Shown piece after piece: positions 27,095 to 39,725 of a DNA stretch of 64,000 nt; position 1 is the stretch's first letter; each line of letters opens with the position of its first letter. Source of the stretch: Morchella semilibera (taxonomy: Eukaryota > Ascomycota > Pezizomycetes > Pezizales > Morchellaceae); assembly GCA_009192285.1 (NCBI GenBank), contig WBVU01000005.1, positions 2,250,731-2,314,730 of the forward strand, in the 5' to 3' direction. The notes under the pieces were generated by a model that did no database searches, was not told the DNA's origin, and saw only the letters and a program-made list of their open reading frames with translations. A program made the position numbers and the translations under genes.

Positions 27095-29974
27095 CCTACC
27101 ACAGGAGGGGTATATTCGTTTTTTTTTTATTTTATTTTATCTGGTCTATATAATTGTTTAGTTTGCCCTTAGGTGTGGGGTAAAAAGGATAGGATGTATA
27201 AGTTTTTGTGCAATAAAAAAAATATCCCCTCTTTTTTTTTTTGGTGAACGGGTGAACGGGTGAACGGGTGATCTACTGTGAAGCGTTTGGCTACCCTTCA
27301 TAAGGCGTCACTCGGGCCTCCCGCAGAGCCGAGTGATGCGATGTGAATACGGGGACGGCGTTCGACTACATATAACGCCGCTAGCATATTCGATTGGAGT
27401 CGGGCGGCCACTGAGATCAGGTTATGTGTTGATGATAAAATAAGGTATGTAGGACGATTTATGTGACGGTACAACGCACTACTAATCTTATTTTATGGTA
27501 AGATCCAATAAGTAGCTGATACATGCATGTATGTTCTAGGCACTGTAAGGCATACATTCAACAAGTTCGATATATACACCCTGACACTTCCGCCCCCCCA
27601 TCAATTTTATCTCGATCGAAAAAGGCCATTCCTTCATTGTGATTGATATCCTGAGGGGGTTGTTGCTCGGAGTCAAAGCCTAGCTAGGAGAGCATTGAGG
27701 TAACTTCGGGCATGTCTGGCTCGATTTTCGAAGCTAAACCATCGAAACGGACGTAATTCGATCACGGTACATCCCCCTACTCGCAGCCCCAAGGCGTCTC
27801 AAAGTGCCTTGTGGACCATGTTGCCGATTTATCTTCACTGTGTAGCTTTTTTTGTAGTTAATACGGGGATTCGATCCGTGTGTACATGTAAAGTCAATTT
27901 GGGGGCAACGACGAAAACACAGCTTTCAGTCAATCAAGCGATTAGATACCAGCCTGAGCGCCTGTGCTTTGTCCGCCAAATATCCCTGTTCGTCGTTCAA
28001 CCAGTTTCGTCATTGTCCCCAAAATGACTATAGTTACTATCCTTGTAATCATATGTTGTTTCCGCCGCAACTTGCATCCGCATGATGGGCATCCTAGTAG
28101 GCGATCAAGAGCCCGGCCGTTGAGCCCATGGTCTGTATCTTGCAGAGATCGGCTCTATAACATCAGTCTCTATATTAAAACACTTTCATTATGACTAGAT
28201 CTTGAGTGATCGGAGATAGGAACGTTGTCTTGAAGTCAATGCATGTATGTAATTACATAAAGCTTGATCCTGACCAAAGAACGTATTTCGAGTGAGATGT
28301 TATGAAGTTACCTAAAAAAAAAAAAAGTACCACATGTATATACGTATGTTATGTTACTACATGTCCTCCACAGCCTGCAACGGTTCAAAGCGGGGTGGCT
28401 ACGTGTGCGTGAGATATTTTAGGATCTTGGTGTCATTCTCTCGAGAGAATGGTACTATATATGTCAACCATAAACTTCGCGAGTATGTATTTTATCTCTC
28501 CCTTCTTTCTTCCCTCATTAAGTGTGTAATTTATGGAAGTTCTATTTCTTTGGGCTATGCCGAGCAATCGGCCTTGGATTATTATTAGGCAATGGTGTGA
28601 TTTCGATTTTGCAACTATTCTGCAACCTGAAGCCTTAGATCTTGAGGGAGAACCTACACGGGGATAACTTGTCAAAAATGGATATAAATACATGCACTTA
28701 CTTAGGCAACTCTATCCTTTCAGTGCCTTGCTCTAATATTAGGACCCTAACACAATAAATACATGTGGTGTGTAATAGTTCAAGATCTCTTCTTGGTAAA
28801 CGATTAGCTCCCGGAGCTGCATTAATCCTTGGCAGAGATCGCTGAGATCGTAGCAAGGTGTAGCCTACATACAGAGGTTATAGAGCTGCTGTCATCGGGG
28901 TTTGGTTGTGGGGGCAGGCAGATGCGGGAGTTAAGATTTTTCACGTCATATGATATGATCTAGAGTTTTCACCGTTATCCCTACCAGATAAACGAGCAAG
29001 ATTTCCTTGATAGTTTTAAATTATCTTTCATAGAAGAAAACTGTCTGATACTCGTCTACGTGTAGAAATGTGCCTTTGGAACCTCGAGCCCGGCGTTTCT
29101 CGCTTATCACCCTTGCGTCTTGTGTGTTGGCAGGAACTGTGATGGTGCCGTTGTAAACCCGTAGATAGGGTCACCGTTAATGCAACTAATGGCGTATGAT
29201 TATGATTAAACGAACGTTTTAATTGCTAATTCCTGTGTGATTTATCATGATCCTGAGTGATTTCTCGGCACTTTTCGGCACCGTCGCCACTGTGGGGAAG
29301 ATCCCCTGAATCCCGCACCCACATCAGGCGTAGCCTGCCGGAACGGAACAACCATCGGAACAACTATGTGCTTAAGGACAAACTTAAGTGCAATTTTCTA
29401 GCGCCGCTAATTGCCTAACTCCCCGAGAGCATCGTGAAGTCGATACGCGCGCTGGTGCTAATGAAAGATAGAGGTAGCAAGCCAATACGTTAGCTAATTC
29501 TATCATTAATGTGCGACAGTGCCGTACGTACCCAAAGCTATACCCCACTCAGGGGGGTAGCTAGTTCTTGACTCTCCCACCACATCGCGTAAGAGGGTGA
29601 AGTGATTGATATTTCTTTGTAGATGTTAGAAGATGTGCTATTGTCGGGTTTCTCTTGAAGTTGACACCTCGACTGTACCAAGCTTCTCGCACCAAGCATC
29701 CGCGTATAGTGTCACTAGATTATAATTATTAGAGATGAGAAAGGACAGATGGCAAATGCAAGGCAAACTCCTAAGTGGGCGTCGCCTTGTAGAAGTCCTT
29801 TTGGCGGGGTAAGAGAGGAAACTGTTGCCAGATATTTGTCTCCCGATGTGTACCCGGGAGTTTGTCTGTGTTGTTCCGCCGGTAAGGATTCCTCTACGCC
29901 ATCGCTGAGCAGCTACTTCCGCCGACCCGTGCCAAGATGTCAGGGCTGATGCGCCTTATCGATAAAAAAAAATT

Positions 29975-30050
29975 GCGGGGGAGCCAGGGTGCAGTTTCAC
30001 ACCAGAAATCCCCTGAGCGCTAGACCATATCAAGTAGACCCGACGTATCC
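29975..30050 (-). ncRNA. Degenerate tRNA-like sequence
   Basis: On the minus strand TGATATGGTCTAGCGCTCAG resembles the A-box/D-arm of fungal tRNA-Glu or tRNA-Asp, and a run of eight T follows after CCCCCGC, like a Pol III terminator. No acceptable T-arm (TTCGANTC) or anticodon stem-loop can be folded by eye. Most likely a tRNA-derived relic (SINE head or tRNA pseudogene) or chance. Confidence 0.2.
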
Positions 30051-30603
30051 CCGAGAGATATTTGCCGTACTTGTGAAGGGGTGGTGAGAATGATGAGGAT
30101 GTTGGGTTACGCTAATTGAAGAGGGGTGATGATGGTGAGCTAGGAATTGCTTACAGAATTGTTCTTGCAATAGCGGGAACACACTTCTCCCTCGGGTATA
30201 GTTGGCATTTAGGTGCTATGCACAAGTTTGTTTGGTAAAGTATTTAAAGAGCCCAAAAGCCTGGATTCTTCAAAATCATCATCAGATTCATTCATCACTC
30301 TTCACGCACTCATCTCATCACCTCATCGATTCAATTTTAGAATCGACATTTTCCCTACACATTAGATCATCCAATAATACTGAACAACCTGCCGGTCGTT
30401 CCCCGTTCTATTACCGGTACGCATGCATTGCTCCTTCTGCCTATTATTCCCATCGCTGGATCGCTGGAAATCAGCATATAGCCGAACAGCTTCTCCCCAC
30501 CCCCCTCCCCCCAACTTCTTCATATAACTGTACTGACATTCTCCTCGCAATTCCTATAGCTACACAACTCTTCAAGTAGTCAACTACACTCAAATCTTTC
30601 AAC

Positions 30604-32006
30604 ATGGTATTTGCTGCTCCTCTACGCTCTTCGTCCTCACTTTTGAGAAGACAATTCCTCCGTCCTTCAGTGCTTTCAGCGACAACTGCTAGAAAAACGG
30701 CTTTCGGAGCTATCTCGGGGGCTCGTACGCTAACAGCAACTTTCAACCCACAGGTCAAAGTTCTCGCAGTTCTCTACGATGTAAGTCATTCAGAGACGTT
30801 TTTCTAGTTTAGTGGTTTAGCAACTAATTATAGCGTAGGGTGGTCAACACGCCAAGGACGTTCCTGAGCTCCTCGGAGCTAGTGAGAACGAGCTCGGTTT
30901 GAGGAAATGGCTCGAAGACCAGGGTCACACCCTCATCACCACTTCCGACAAGGAAGGCCCCAACTCTGTCTTCGAGCGTGAGTTGGTCGACGCCGAGATC
31001 ATCATCACCACTCCGTGAGTTATCATAGTTAGGTTTGAGATTGATAGAGGCTGACTTTTGTGTAGTTTCCACCCTGGATACTTGACCGCCGACCGCCTTG
31101 CTAAGGCCAAGAACCTCAAGCTTGCCGTTACCGCCGGTATTGGGTCTGACCACGTCGATCTCAATGTTGCCAACAAGACCAACGGCGGTATCACCGTCGC
31201 TGAGGTTACTGGGTCTAACGTTGTCTCCGTTGCTGAGCACGTTGTCATGACTATCCTCGCTCTTGTCCGTAACTTTGTTCCTGCCCACGAGCAAATCCAG
31301 GCTGGTGAGTGGGATGTTGCGGCTGTCGCCAAGGATGAGTACGACCTTGAGGACAAGGTTGTCGGGACTGTCGGTGTCGGCAGAATCGGAGAGCGCGTTT
31401 TGAGACGTCTCCAAGGATTTGATTGCAAGGAGCTCTTGTACTACGACTACCAGGTTTGTACTATCTCGCAGATGTATAGAAACTCAGCTAACAGTTTAAC
31501 AGCCTCTGTCTCCTGAGGTCGAGAAGGCTCTCGGCGCCCGCCGTGTGGAAAACCTTGAGGAGCTAGTTTCCCAGTGTGATGTTGTCACCATTAACTGCCC
31601 TCTCCATGAGAGCACAAAGGGTCTCTTCAACAAGCAACTTATCTCCAAGATGAAGAAGGGCTCATGGCTCGTCAACACCGCTCGTGGTGCCATCGTTGTC
31701 AAGGAGGACGTCGCCGAGGCTCTCAAGAGCGGACACCTCCGCGGATACGGTGGTGATGTTTGGTTTCCCCAGCCCGCCCCCAAGGACCACCCTCTGCGCT
31801 ACGCCAAGAACCCCTTCGGTGGTGGAAACGCTATGGTTCCCCACATGTCTGGTACCTCCATCGATGCTCAGAAGAGATACGCTGCTGGCACAAAGGCCAT
31901 CATCCAGAGCTACCTTTCTGGAAAGCACGACTACCGCCCTGAGGACTTGATCGTCTACAATGGTGACTACGCCACCAGGGCTTACGGACAGAGGGACAAG
32001 AAATAG
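30604..32006 (+). CDS. FDH1: NAD-dependent formate dehydrogenase, probable mitochondrial form
   Basis: Oxidises formate to CO2 with NAD+. Exons 30604-30780, 30839-31014, 31066-31453 and 31503-32006; introns 58, 51 and 49 nt; 414 aa. The first 50 residues are rich in Arg, Ser and Ala without acidic residues ([21 protein letters not shown]), a likely mitochondrial presequence before the usual VKVLAVLYD start. Family hallmarks: [12 protein letters not shown] (formate pocket), [26 protein letters not shown], nucleotide-binding [38 protein letters not shown] and catalytic His in MVPHMSGTS. All key residues are present, with no frame problem. A short cytosolic isoform from the internal Met-less VKVLAV region is not obvious. 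The leader upstream (about 30270-30600) is CT-rich, as in highly expressed fungal genes, and codon use in exons 3-4 (GTC, ACC, AAG) also suggests high expression. Confidence 0.96.
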
Positions 32007-33378
32007 ATCTTTGATTTCTAAGAGGGGAGCATGAAAATATACCATTGTTTGTGTTCTTTTCCACATTGCTCGTTTTTGTATGAAGGATCAAGCCGGTGTT
32101 TTCTCTTTGTTTTTATGCTGGATTTGATGGGATTATGGGAATTTTTATGGGTGTATATTAAGGTTTAAATTGGACTGAGCTAAATTTTTCAACCGGGAAT
32201 GGATCATGAACAATCACTCGAACAGGACTCTTAGCCACAAGAGTAAATTAAACAATTGAAGTGGCATTATTGACTTTGATTCGGTTCCAACTTTCATTAA
32301 TCCCTTCTAGATATCTATTAATAACAGCCCTCGGCTTAAACTAGACTGAAGCAGGCGATAATCTGATACCATTCGTATAACTAGGTCGGGTCGCTTGTGG
32401 TAAGACTTAATTTAAGCTACTCGATAGGCGTATAAAAGCTCAGAGGATCTACTAAACAAGCCTCCGTCCAGAGAACCATGTACCAAGGACGAGTGATATT
32501 CCGTGACGTAAAAACCGTCGATGTTATAGTGCCAGTTGTCGGCAACGCACACCAGCTACTACCTAGCTAGAAGCCACATTAATATACGTGCTATATGGGG
32601 GGTCTGAAGTGAGATAACCAAGCTCTAGCATCTACCCTTTCCCGAGAGTACATAAAAAAAACGGACCGACTACGCCAATGCACAACCAATGTATGCACTA
32701 CTGGTGCCGGGTCATAATAAACGCCCTTCCACCCCAGTCTCTGCACCACCCGCGAAGGGGGTGTTAGTTTAGTCTTAAGCATAAGCATACCCCCACTGCT
32801 GGCACCACATACATGTACATGTACCTACAAGCAAGCAGCACGTCCCACCGAGTATAGCGGGAGGCCGCACCATAAGCCTGACCTGGCCTAACCTGACCTC
32901 CAGCCCTATGTAGTTTCTGCTTACGGCTATTGTGTTTATTCAGCTACGCTACGATACGGTACATGTTGTGCCCCACAAAACAAAGCGAGTGAGAAGGGAC
33001 AACCCACCGCCACTACCACCCTCTCTACCATAAAAGAACAGAAAAAAGGAGAAAAAGAAAAAGGGAAAGTTCCAAAAACTGCCAAGATACTGATAGATAT
33101 TGCTGCTGGCTGCATATATAGGTAGGTAGTTAGTTGATAGTTCCGTTCGTTCCGTTCGTTCGTTCGTTCGTTCGTTCATCGATAGATCCCAAAAACCCCA
33201 AGTAGAACCACCCGCCCACCCACCCACCACCAACCCACCACCCAACCCAACCCAACCCAACCAGCCCAACCACCCCTTCCAAAGCCACAGCCCAGACAAG
33301 AAAGGAAGAAAAAAGAAGAGAATAAAAAATAATAATAAAAAAAGAACAATAAGCTACTCTACACAACACAACACAACA
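32007..33378. other. Intergenic region between converging FDH and GYP7 genes
   Basis: FDH 3' UTR (T-rich to about 32170), then unique AT-rich DNA with dispersed ATCACTCG motifs (32213-32220, 32490-32497). Downstream of GYP7 lie simple repeats: TTCG tetranucleotides (33152-33177) and CCCAA pentanucleotides (about 33239-33262). No gene is seen. Confidence 0.45.
33152..33177. repeat. TTCG tetranucleotide microsatellite
   Basis: About six GTTC/TTCG units in a row, with two interrupted units immediately upstream. Lies in the GYP7 3' flanking region. Confidence 0.8.
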
Positions 33379-35848
33379 CTAAGCAGCCCCCTGAGGTCTA
33401 ATCACCGCTCTACTCAGCAGCCCCCTCAACTCATCACTAATGACCACCCCCTCCTTCACCTCCTTCCCCTTCCCCGCCGCGCTCGCGCTACTACCCGCCG
33501 CACCACTCGAAGAACCCCCACCGCCGCTAGTGGTGCGCCTCCTCACCGCTGCTCCCGGCGCCGGTACCACAGCGGCCTTACGATCCACCGCCTCCACGGT
33601 CCTCTGGAACCTCCTGAAGAGGCTCTCGGCCCTAGCCCTTACAACGTCCAGCTCGATGGTGCCGCTCAGCTCATTGACGTACTTGAGCACCTCGTCAAAG
33701 TGCTTCAAGTGCTCCATGATGACGCCTCTATGCTTCTGCAGCACCGCCAGCGCAATAAACAGGTGGAACTGGCTGCTCAGGTAGTTTGTCCACAGCGTCT
33801 CCCACAGGCGCAGCACATCGTCCCACGCAAACTCGCGCTTGTACCACACCAGCAGCATGCGGAAGAAGAAGAAGAAGTTTGTCGAGTCTGCGCTCTGGAG
33901 ATGCGCGTACAGCGGCGGATCCATCAGCTGCACCAGATGGTCGAGCGTGACGAGCTGCGCGCGCATGCCCGACTGGTCGCGCAGGAAGTTGCGCTCCGTG
34001 CGGTTCATGAACCCCACAAAGGCCCAGAATGCGGCGGCGTCGTCTTGCAGGACGGCGTAGATGGGGGCGAGGAGGTCGGACATGCCCTGCACGTAGCCAA
34101 GGGTGGTGTTGTACTCGTTGTATGTCAGCAGCATGTCTTTCATCTGCTCCATGTGCACGTTCGTGCCGACTTCGGCAAAGGGCGAGTCCGGGTCTGGGTG
34201 TGGAATATCTTCACCGGCAAAGATGGGAACATTCCGGTCGGTGCGGTGGACGTCCTTCTCTATATAACTATTAGCGGGAATGATCGCGAGGCGGTAATGA
34301 TTTGATAAGCGGGGCAGAAGGGGTTACCAATACGATTGTTCTGGTCGCGCCAGTACTCATCGCCATTTCGGCGATCTATGTCATCCCACCACTTGCCTTT
34401 GAGCCGGACATATTCATCCCGCTTGCTGTTCATGATGGCAGTTCTCTCGTCCCGAGTGCTATCCCACGGATACACATCCAGTAACCACAGCCAGATTTCC
34501 TTCCTGGCAGCGCCCGGCTCGATACCGCCATGGAAAATGCGCTCCTTGACCTCCATCTCCGTGACCACAAGCTTCCCAGTACTATCCAGCCACCGGTTCC
34601 ACTCTTGCATCGAGACCGGCTTCGAGTCCTGTCCCGACTCAATATCAAGGATCTCAAACTCACCGACCGCCGAGTCCTCGAGCTCCATGACATCCCGATT
34701 GGTCCACACGACCCTTCCCTGATCCCGCTCACTCTGCTCCGCGATGCCCATGGCCCACCTCGCGAGATACAACCTCGCCGAGTCAAACTCATCCTGCAGG
34801 CTGACCACATCCGGATTCTTCAGCAGCCTTTTTACCGCCGGCGGAACCGCGCCACTATCCAAAATCTCCTCCGCCGTCCTCCTCGTGAACCTAGTGACCC
34901 TCGTGAACCTCTCCAGGAAGCTCCACCTCGCCTCCTTCCACACCTTCGTCAACGGGTCCATCCCCGCACTGCTGCTGCTCCCCTCGTTGGCACGATCAAC
35001 GCCGATCGTGTTGACGGGCATATTGACGAAGCTCGTCAGGTCCTCCTTGCTAGGATCAACCAAGTACAAGCTCTTCTCAACCTCGCTCCTCTCCACCCTC
35101 ACAAACCTCCTCAACCACCTCAAAACCTCATCGCCGCCCCAGAAAAGGCCGCCATCCTCGCCAAACGGGTCAAAGTTGGCCTTTGCGCGCTTCTTGCTCT
35201 GCGCAATGGTACTCGCGCACTCGCTGTCATGGAAGAAGAGCGCGGGGAACGATTCGCCGCCGCGCGTATTCACCACCACGCTGCCCCACCACCAGCCAAG
35301 ATTGGGCGGGCGGATCAGCAGGCTGTAGATCTGCGACACGGGCACGGCAAATGCGTAGTTTGACAGCGAGTTGCCCGTCGGCGGCGGCGGGACAAGGTAC
35401 GACTGCCGCGGCGGCCGCTCGTCCCCAATCAGGTCGACCTTGACGTAGGTGTCGTAGGCGTCGCCGAGCGCCGACTCGGGCAGCCACGTCAGGAGCAGCG
35501 AGGAGGGCGTGGACTCGGGGCTCGTCTCGGAGTGTAGCGAGGGGGGCGGCTTCTGCTGCACGAGGGCTATGAAGCCGGGGATGTTGTCGCGCTGCGAGGG
35601 CGTGGGGTGCACGTAGACCTAGCTGTGTAGTCAGCAGATTGCTCTTGGCTAGGGTGGGGTAGCTAGCTAGCTAGCGGCAGAACCTTTGACTTGCTGTAGA
35701 GCAGCTTCACGCCCCTGCCAGAGCTGGTGTGAGTGATTGTGCTATAGTCCTCCTCGTCATTATCGCTGAGGTCGTAGTAGCTCCCGCTCGGGCTTGCGGG
35801 CGGCGTGTACTCGGGCATCTTCTTCTTGCTGCTGGAGCCGGAAGCCAT
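33379..35848 (-). CDS. GYP7: Rab GTPase-activating protein Gyp7 (TBC domain)
   Basis: Stimulates GTP hydrolysis by Ypt7-type Rab GTPases, ending endosome-to-vacuole fusion signals. Exons 35848-35684, 35618-34328 and 34259-33379; introns 65 and 68 nt; 778 aa, normal for Gyp7. Seen: KLLYSKSKVYVHPTPS and DNIPGFIALV (Gyp7 N-terminal region), a middle domain with WLRRFVRVERS and WSFLERFTRVTRFTRR, then TBC motifs HGGIEPGAARKEIWLWLL, the arginine-finger motif IEKDVHRTDR (rebuilt across intron 2), the glutamine-finger YVQGMSDLLAPIY, and WAFVGFMNR ... NFFFFFRMLLVWYKREF. Both catalytic fingers are present, so it should be an active GAP. The C-terminus is a Ser/Gly-rich tail. The first intron donor is GTTCTG, a weak form, but the join is exactly right for the family. 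Confidence 0.94.
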
Positions 35849-36637
35849 GCTGGGTGTCTGTCTATCTGTATGTATATATATTCAGGGGATGAGACGGATG
35901 AGATGGGGGTTATGGGGATGGGATGTAGAGTAGTGGGTTGTGGTTGTTGGTTGGTTGGGGTTGTTGGTTGTGGGTGGGTGGGTGGCGGTGAGATCAGCGG
36001 GTGCGTGGGATGACGACGCACCCGTGGCACGTGAATGTGGCTGGGGGCGGGTGCGTTACGTATATGTACTTTCTCCCAAATATTCTCTGCCCACTGAACT
36101 CTGTATACTACTTACATAAGTAGGGGTGGGTAGATACAGCTACATTTCTATGGGGGGGGGGGGTGAGGGGTGAGAGATGGTGTGGGGTAATGATTCTTTT
36201 CAGGCATGGTTGTTGGCTGCCGTGCCGACAACCACTTTACTGTCGCTGCTATCATTTCCGCATCATCACATGGGTCTAATGCACAGAATGTTTTATTCAC
36301 CGTAAATACACCTCCACTCACTCACTCACGGCCCATGTTATTAACACCGTATCGAATCGCGGGGGAACAAAGAAAGAGGGAAGAAAGAGAAGGGGGAGTG
36401 AAGAAGAATACAATGTAAACCTTTTTTTTTTCCTCCTCGAGCTCGTAAACCATCCTTGTCGTATCGTGGAATGGAGTAGGAAGTGGGTAGGATATAGTAT
36501 CAAGAAAAGAAAAGAAATATAATGGAAAAGAAAGAGAAAAAGTAAAGACTAAAGAAAAGGCAAAGAAGAGAAGAAGAAAAGCTCGTCAACAAATATGCAT
36601 ATTTAAAAGAAGAATCTATGGTAGTTGTGGCAGAAAA

Positions 36638-36681
<44 letters not shown>

Positions 36682-36722
36682 ACAAGACAAGACAAGACAA
36701 GGACAGGAGACCACAACTCAGC
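35849..36722. other. GYP7 upstream region
   Basis: Between the GYP7 start and the MSO1-like stop. Contains GGTTGTTGGT-type repeats (about 35935-35990), a run of ten G (36152-36161), an (AGT)n microsatellite (36641-36681) and a GACAA pentanucleotide run (36681-36701). It must hold the GYP7 promoter and the MSO1-like 3' UTR. Confidence 0.45.
36641..36701. repeat. (AGT)n and (GACAA)n microsatellites
   Basis: About thirteen AGT units followed directly by four GACAA units, just downstream of the MSO1-like stop codon. Both are likely length-polymorphic. Confidence 0.85.
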
Positions 36723-37502
36723 CTAATACCCTCCGCCCCTCCGCCCCCCCAACACCCCAGACCCACTCGGCAATCCCACTCTGCCACCGCCACCGCCCTG
36801 CTGCGGCCTCCTCAGGTTACCGCCACCCCCGCTGCTGCCACCACCACCACCACCACCACCATAATACCCAGGCACCCCCGGCGCACTATACGCCTCATTC
36901 TCCCACGGCATGCCGCCGCCGCCGCCGCCGCCCTGTCTCCTCGGCGGCGGCGCACCCCCACCAAACATGTGCTCGCCCGGCATCTGGACACTCTGCGGCG
37001 GCGGCGGCGGGCTGAACTGACCCTGCGGCGGCGGGCTCGCCGTCCTCCCACCCCACAAACGCTCCTTAATCCTCTGCTGCGCACTCGTCAACGCCTTCCC
37101 AGGCCCATCCTGCACCGGCGTCGGCCTCCTCTCATCAGGGAACAAGCTCGGCTGCTGCTGCTGCTGCTGCTGCTGTCTCTGCCCGGGGCCCCCCCCACCG
37201 CCGCCGGGGGGCTGCTGCTGGAACCGCTGCGGCTGCGGGTTGTCCCAGATGTCCGAGAGCGACGCGTTGACGCCCTGCCGGTTGTGGCCGGGCGGCGCCA
37301 TCTTGTTGGTCTGGCGGAGGGACTGCACGGGCGGGGGCCCGCCGCCGAGCCAGTCCGGGATGGGCCGCTCGTTCTCCTGGTAGTAGGCGCGGAGGCAGCG
37401 GGCGATGTGGGAGTCGTCCTCCGTGTCGCCGTCGTCGGTGTCGCCGCGGATGGACTGGTAGCGGGACTTTGTGGCCGTGAGGAGGTTGGAGAAGTAGGCC
37501 AT
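36723..37502 (-). CDS. MSO1: Mso1-like exocytosis regulator (Sec1-binding N-terminal domain)
   Basis: Single exon, 259 aa. The first 50 residues (YFSNLLTATKSRYQSI, DTDDGDTEDDSHIARCLRAYY, RPIPDWL) match the short Mso1 N-terminal domain, which in yeast binds the Sec1/Munc18 protein and helps SNARE assembly with Sec4 at exocytic sites. The rest is low complexity: a polyGln run coded by CAG (37150-37175), polyGly blocks and Pro-rich stretches, typical of fungal homologues, which are conserved only at the N-terminus. The start is well placed before the conserved block. The Gly/Gln runs are repeat-prone at DNA level (GGC, CAG, CCA) and hard to sequence, so exact length is uncertain. Next to GYP7 and in the same orientation, but separate transcription is expected. 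Confidence 0.72.
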   Translation of the reverse strand: MAYFSNLLTATKSRYQSIRGDTDDGDTEDDSHIARCLRAYYQENERPIPDWLGGGPPPVQSLRQTNKMAPPGHNRQGVNASLSDIWDNPQPQRFQQQPPGGGGGGPGQRQQQQQQQQPSLFPDERRPTPVQDGPGKALTSAQQRIKERLWGGRTASPPPQGQFSPPPPPQSVQMPGEHMFGGGAPPPRRQGGGGGGGMPWENEAYSAPGVPGYYGGGGGGGGSSGGGGNLRRPQQGGGGGRVGLPSGSGVLGGRRGGGY

Positions 37503-39725
37503 TGCTTTGTTGTTTGTTGTTGGGTTGTTTGTGTGTTTAGGGGGGTGCAGAGGGGTGATGTGTGGTGGTGCCTCCTCTTCCCGCGGGATGTTGCTGTGCT
37601 GCTTTGCTTGCTACTTTCTATGTGGTGTCTGTCTGTCCCTCTGTTTATTTATTGCTTTATTTATTTTTATCTTTTTCCCTTCTATCCTCGTCCCCCCGTG
37701 GCTGGTAGGTAGACACAGCAGCACACGACAGGTATCTACTACGGGCAACACCTGGTACCTGTAGACAAGAGCCCAAGACAAGACCCGAGAGCAAGAAAAG
37801 AAAAGGGGATCTCCGAGGGGGGTGGATGGGAGATCAAGATAGACGAGATGATGGTGATGGTGATGGTGTGTGAGTGAGTGAGTGTGTGTGTGTGTGTTTG
37901 CTCTGCTCTGCTCTGCCACCGCAAAGAGCACGGCCTGCTTATTTTTGGCTAAACCGCCTCTGGGAGACATAACCACGTGATGCAAAGCCAACAAAGGGGA
38001 AGGTGGGATGGCGGATGAGTAAGCAATGCATCATGATATATCACTCGGGTGTTTGTTCTGGGGCCGGGTAGATTCATATTTCTTTTGCCCAAACCTTTGG
38101 TAGACTGCCTTTGCCGTACTGGCCGCAGCATAGGAGCTCCGCGGCGGTATGGCCATGTATACCTTGTGTGCATGTTGATCAGTCTGCAACTGATCGAGAG
38201 CTCCCTGAACCAATGCTATATAATATCACCCCTTGCTAGCTAGCTAGGTACATACCCACGCCTAAGCTCCAGGTGTACTAGTATCAACCGTCAGTCCACC
38301 ACCGCACTCAAGGGCGTCTGGCAGGCCCACCACCACCACCACCACCACCACCTCCTTAGCTACAGCCAGCCTACGTACTGGTCGACTCACCAGCGCTTTG
38401 TATATACACCACTGCCCATCCAGTAGGTTCAGCGCATGCAGTATACCCGGTGCTGGACTTCTTGCCCCGTGCGCCCAGCTACACGCTCCTGCTGCGTTGA
38501 CACGCAGAACCCGCTGCGATACTGATCGCAGCAAAGGCAGCGGACGCCAGCTCTAGACCTCAGCGGCCGGCAGCTGTCCATGGGTCTGCTATCTATATCT
38601 ACGGCTGTAAATACTATACACAGGCTACAGAAATGTGCATACATACCTACCGCCGGCAACACGGCCACCAACCAACTGCCTGTGTGTGTTCCACCAAGTC
38701 GCGTGCCGAACCGACTCACGGGCCATCACTCGACCCCGCCAATTGCAAGAAACCCCGGCCCTGTAATACGTGTAGTATACTGTGCCAACGTAGACAGCCG
38801 CATCTCATCTCATCTATCTAGCTTATACGTAAGGGGCCTGACAGAGTGCCAGACTGCTAGCCGCCAACTGTCAACTGTCTCCTCGCGTGGTCTTTCAGAT
38901 ATACAGACATGCAGCGACGTTATAAAAGAGCAGCGCTACATCTGGCGGGTCGGGGGCGCTAGCAGCCGGCCCGTTACAGTGGCTGGTGGCTTACAGAAGA
39001 AGGCACCCACGAGCCCCCAATACCCAGTTCCTGCCAACTAGCAATGCTAACAACAGGTGTGTGGGTGTGCAGACAAAACCCTAGACCTGGGCTAGGGTTG
39101 TTTCCGCGCTGTGAAGCAGATTTCGCTTACGGGTAGTTTTGGGCACTGCGCATCGGGGACGCTGGCTGGCGAGGTGTTGGAATCTTGGGGATGGTGTGTT
39201 GGGTTCATCGTCACGTCGGGTTTGGTATTACATACAGTGCTCAACATGCGCGGTCGTGTATTGCCATAGGAGATTTGATTTGCAATGCTTGAGAATACTG
39301 CGTGTAGGTGGGTGGGTGGGTTTACCTCGTGTGTGTCTTCAGTACGGACAGACGTCTCACCGACAGACGTCATCAATTCCGCCCTTCGTTTTGATTAATT
39401 GATACAAGTATTTGCATACCCACACACATACATGAGATTAGGGCTTCCCCTCTCCCAAGCCGCTTATCGGGACTTTGTTTTGTTACTTTTGCAAGTGTCA
39501 TCATATCGGAGATACTTCTTATTTGCCATCCTCACAACACGTCACTCGGTCAAGCACACACACACACACAAAACACTACGACACGGCACATCACAACTTA
39601 ACTCCTCTCATCTCATCTCATCTCGCATCCTGCATTGGCATCAATATATATCTCAAGTGTATGCATATACAGGTTTCTGAATACTACATACGTATTTGAG
39701 ATACACTCCAAACAACTATATACCC
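37503..39725. other. Intergenic region between MSO1-like and the ART-like gene
   Basis: No supported gene. Simple repeats: GT/GA tracts (about 37862-37900), (CAC)n at 38328-38352, (CA)n near 39556-39571. The part 38260-39050 is less AT-rich than other deserts and has several medium ORFs on both strands, none with recognisable content. It contains one copy of a dispersed segment (about 38705-38735) that recurs inverted near 41718. Confidence 0.45.
38328..38352. repeat. (CAC)n microsatellite
   Basis: About eight CAC units, uninterrupted. Intergenic. Confidence 0.85.

Larger units (their letters stand above)
26397..30603. other. Long gene-less region between formin and formate dehydrogenase
   Basis: T-rich formin 3' flank (26420-27240), a G-quadruplex-type G-run (27063-27094), and three tandem GGTGAACG-type units (27242-27266). 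Then AT-rich unique-looking DNA without supportable ORFs. A degenerate tRNA-like stretch lies near 29980-30050 on the minus strand. The last 350 bp are CT- and TCATC-rich and probably hold the FDH promoter and leader. Confidence 0.5.

Noticed and set aside
29975-30050. Functional tRNA gene
   Set aside because: Only an A-box-like part and a T-run are present. No TTCGANTC arm or anticodon stem, so it is listed only as a low-confidence relic.
34530-35363. 277-codon + strand ORF over GYP7
   Set aside because: Antisense to the conserved GYP7 exon 2.
36618-37712. 364-codon + strand ORF over the MSO1-like gene
   Set aside because: Low-complexity complement of polyGln/polyGly codons; the minus strand has the Mso1 N-terminal domain.
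38580-39041. 153-codon + ORF
   Set aside because: No domain, no splice partners, composition not clearly coding.
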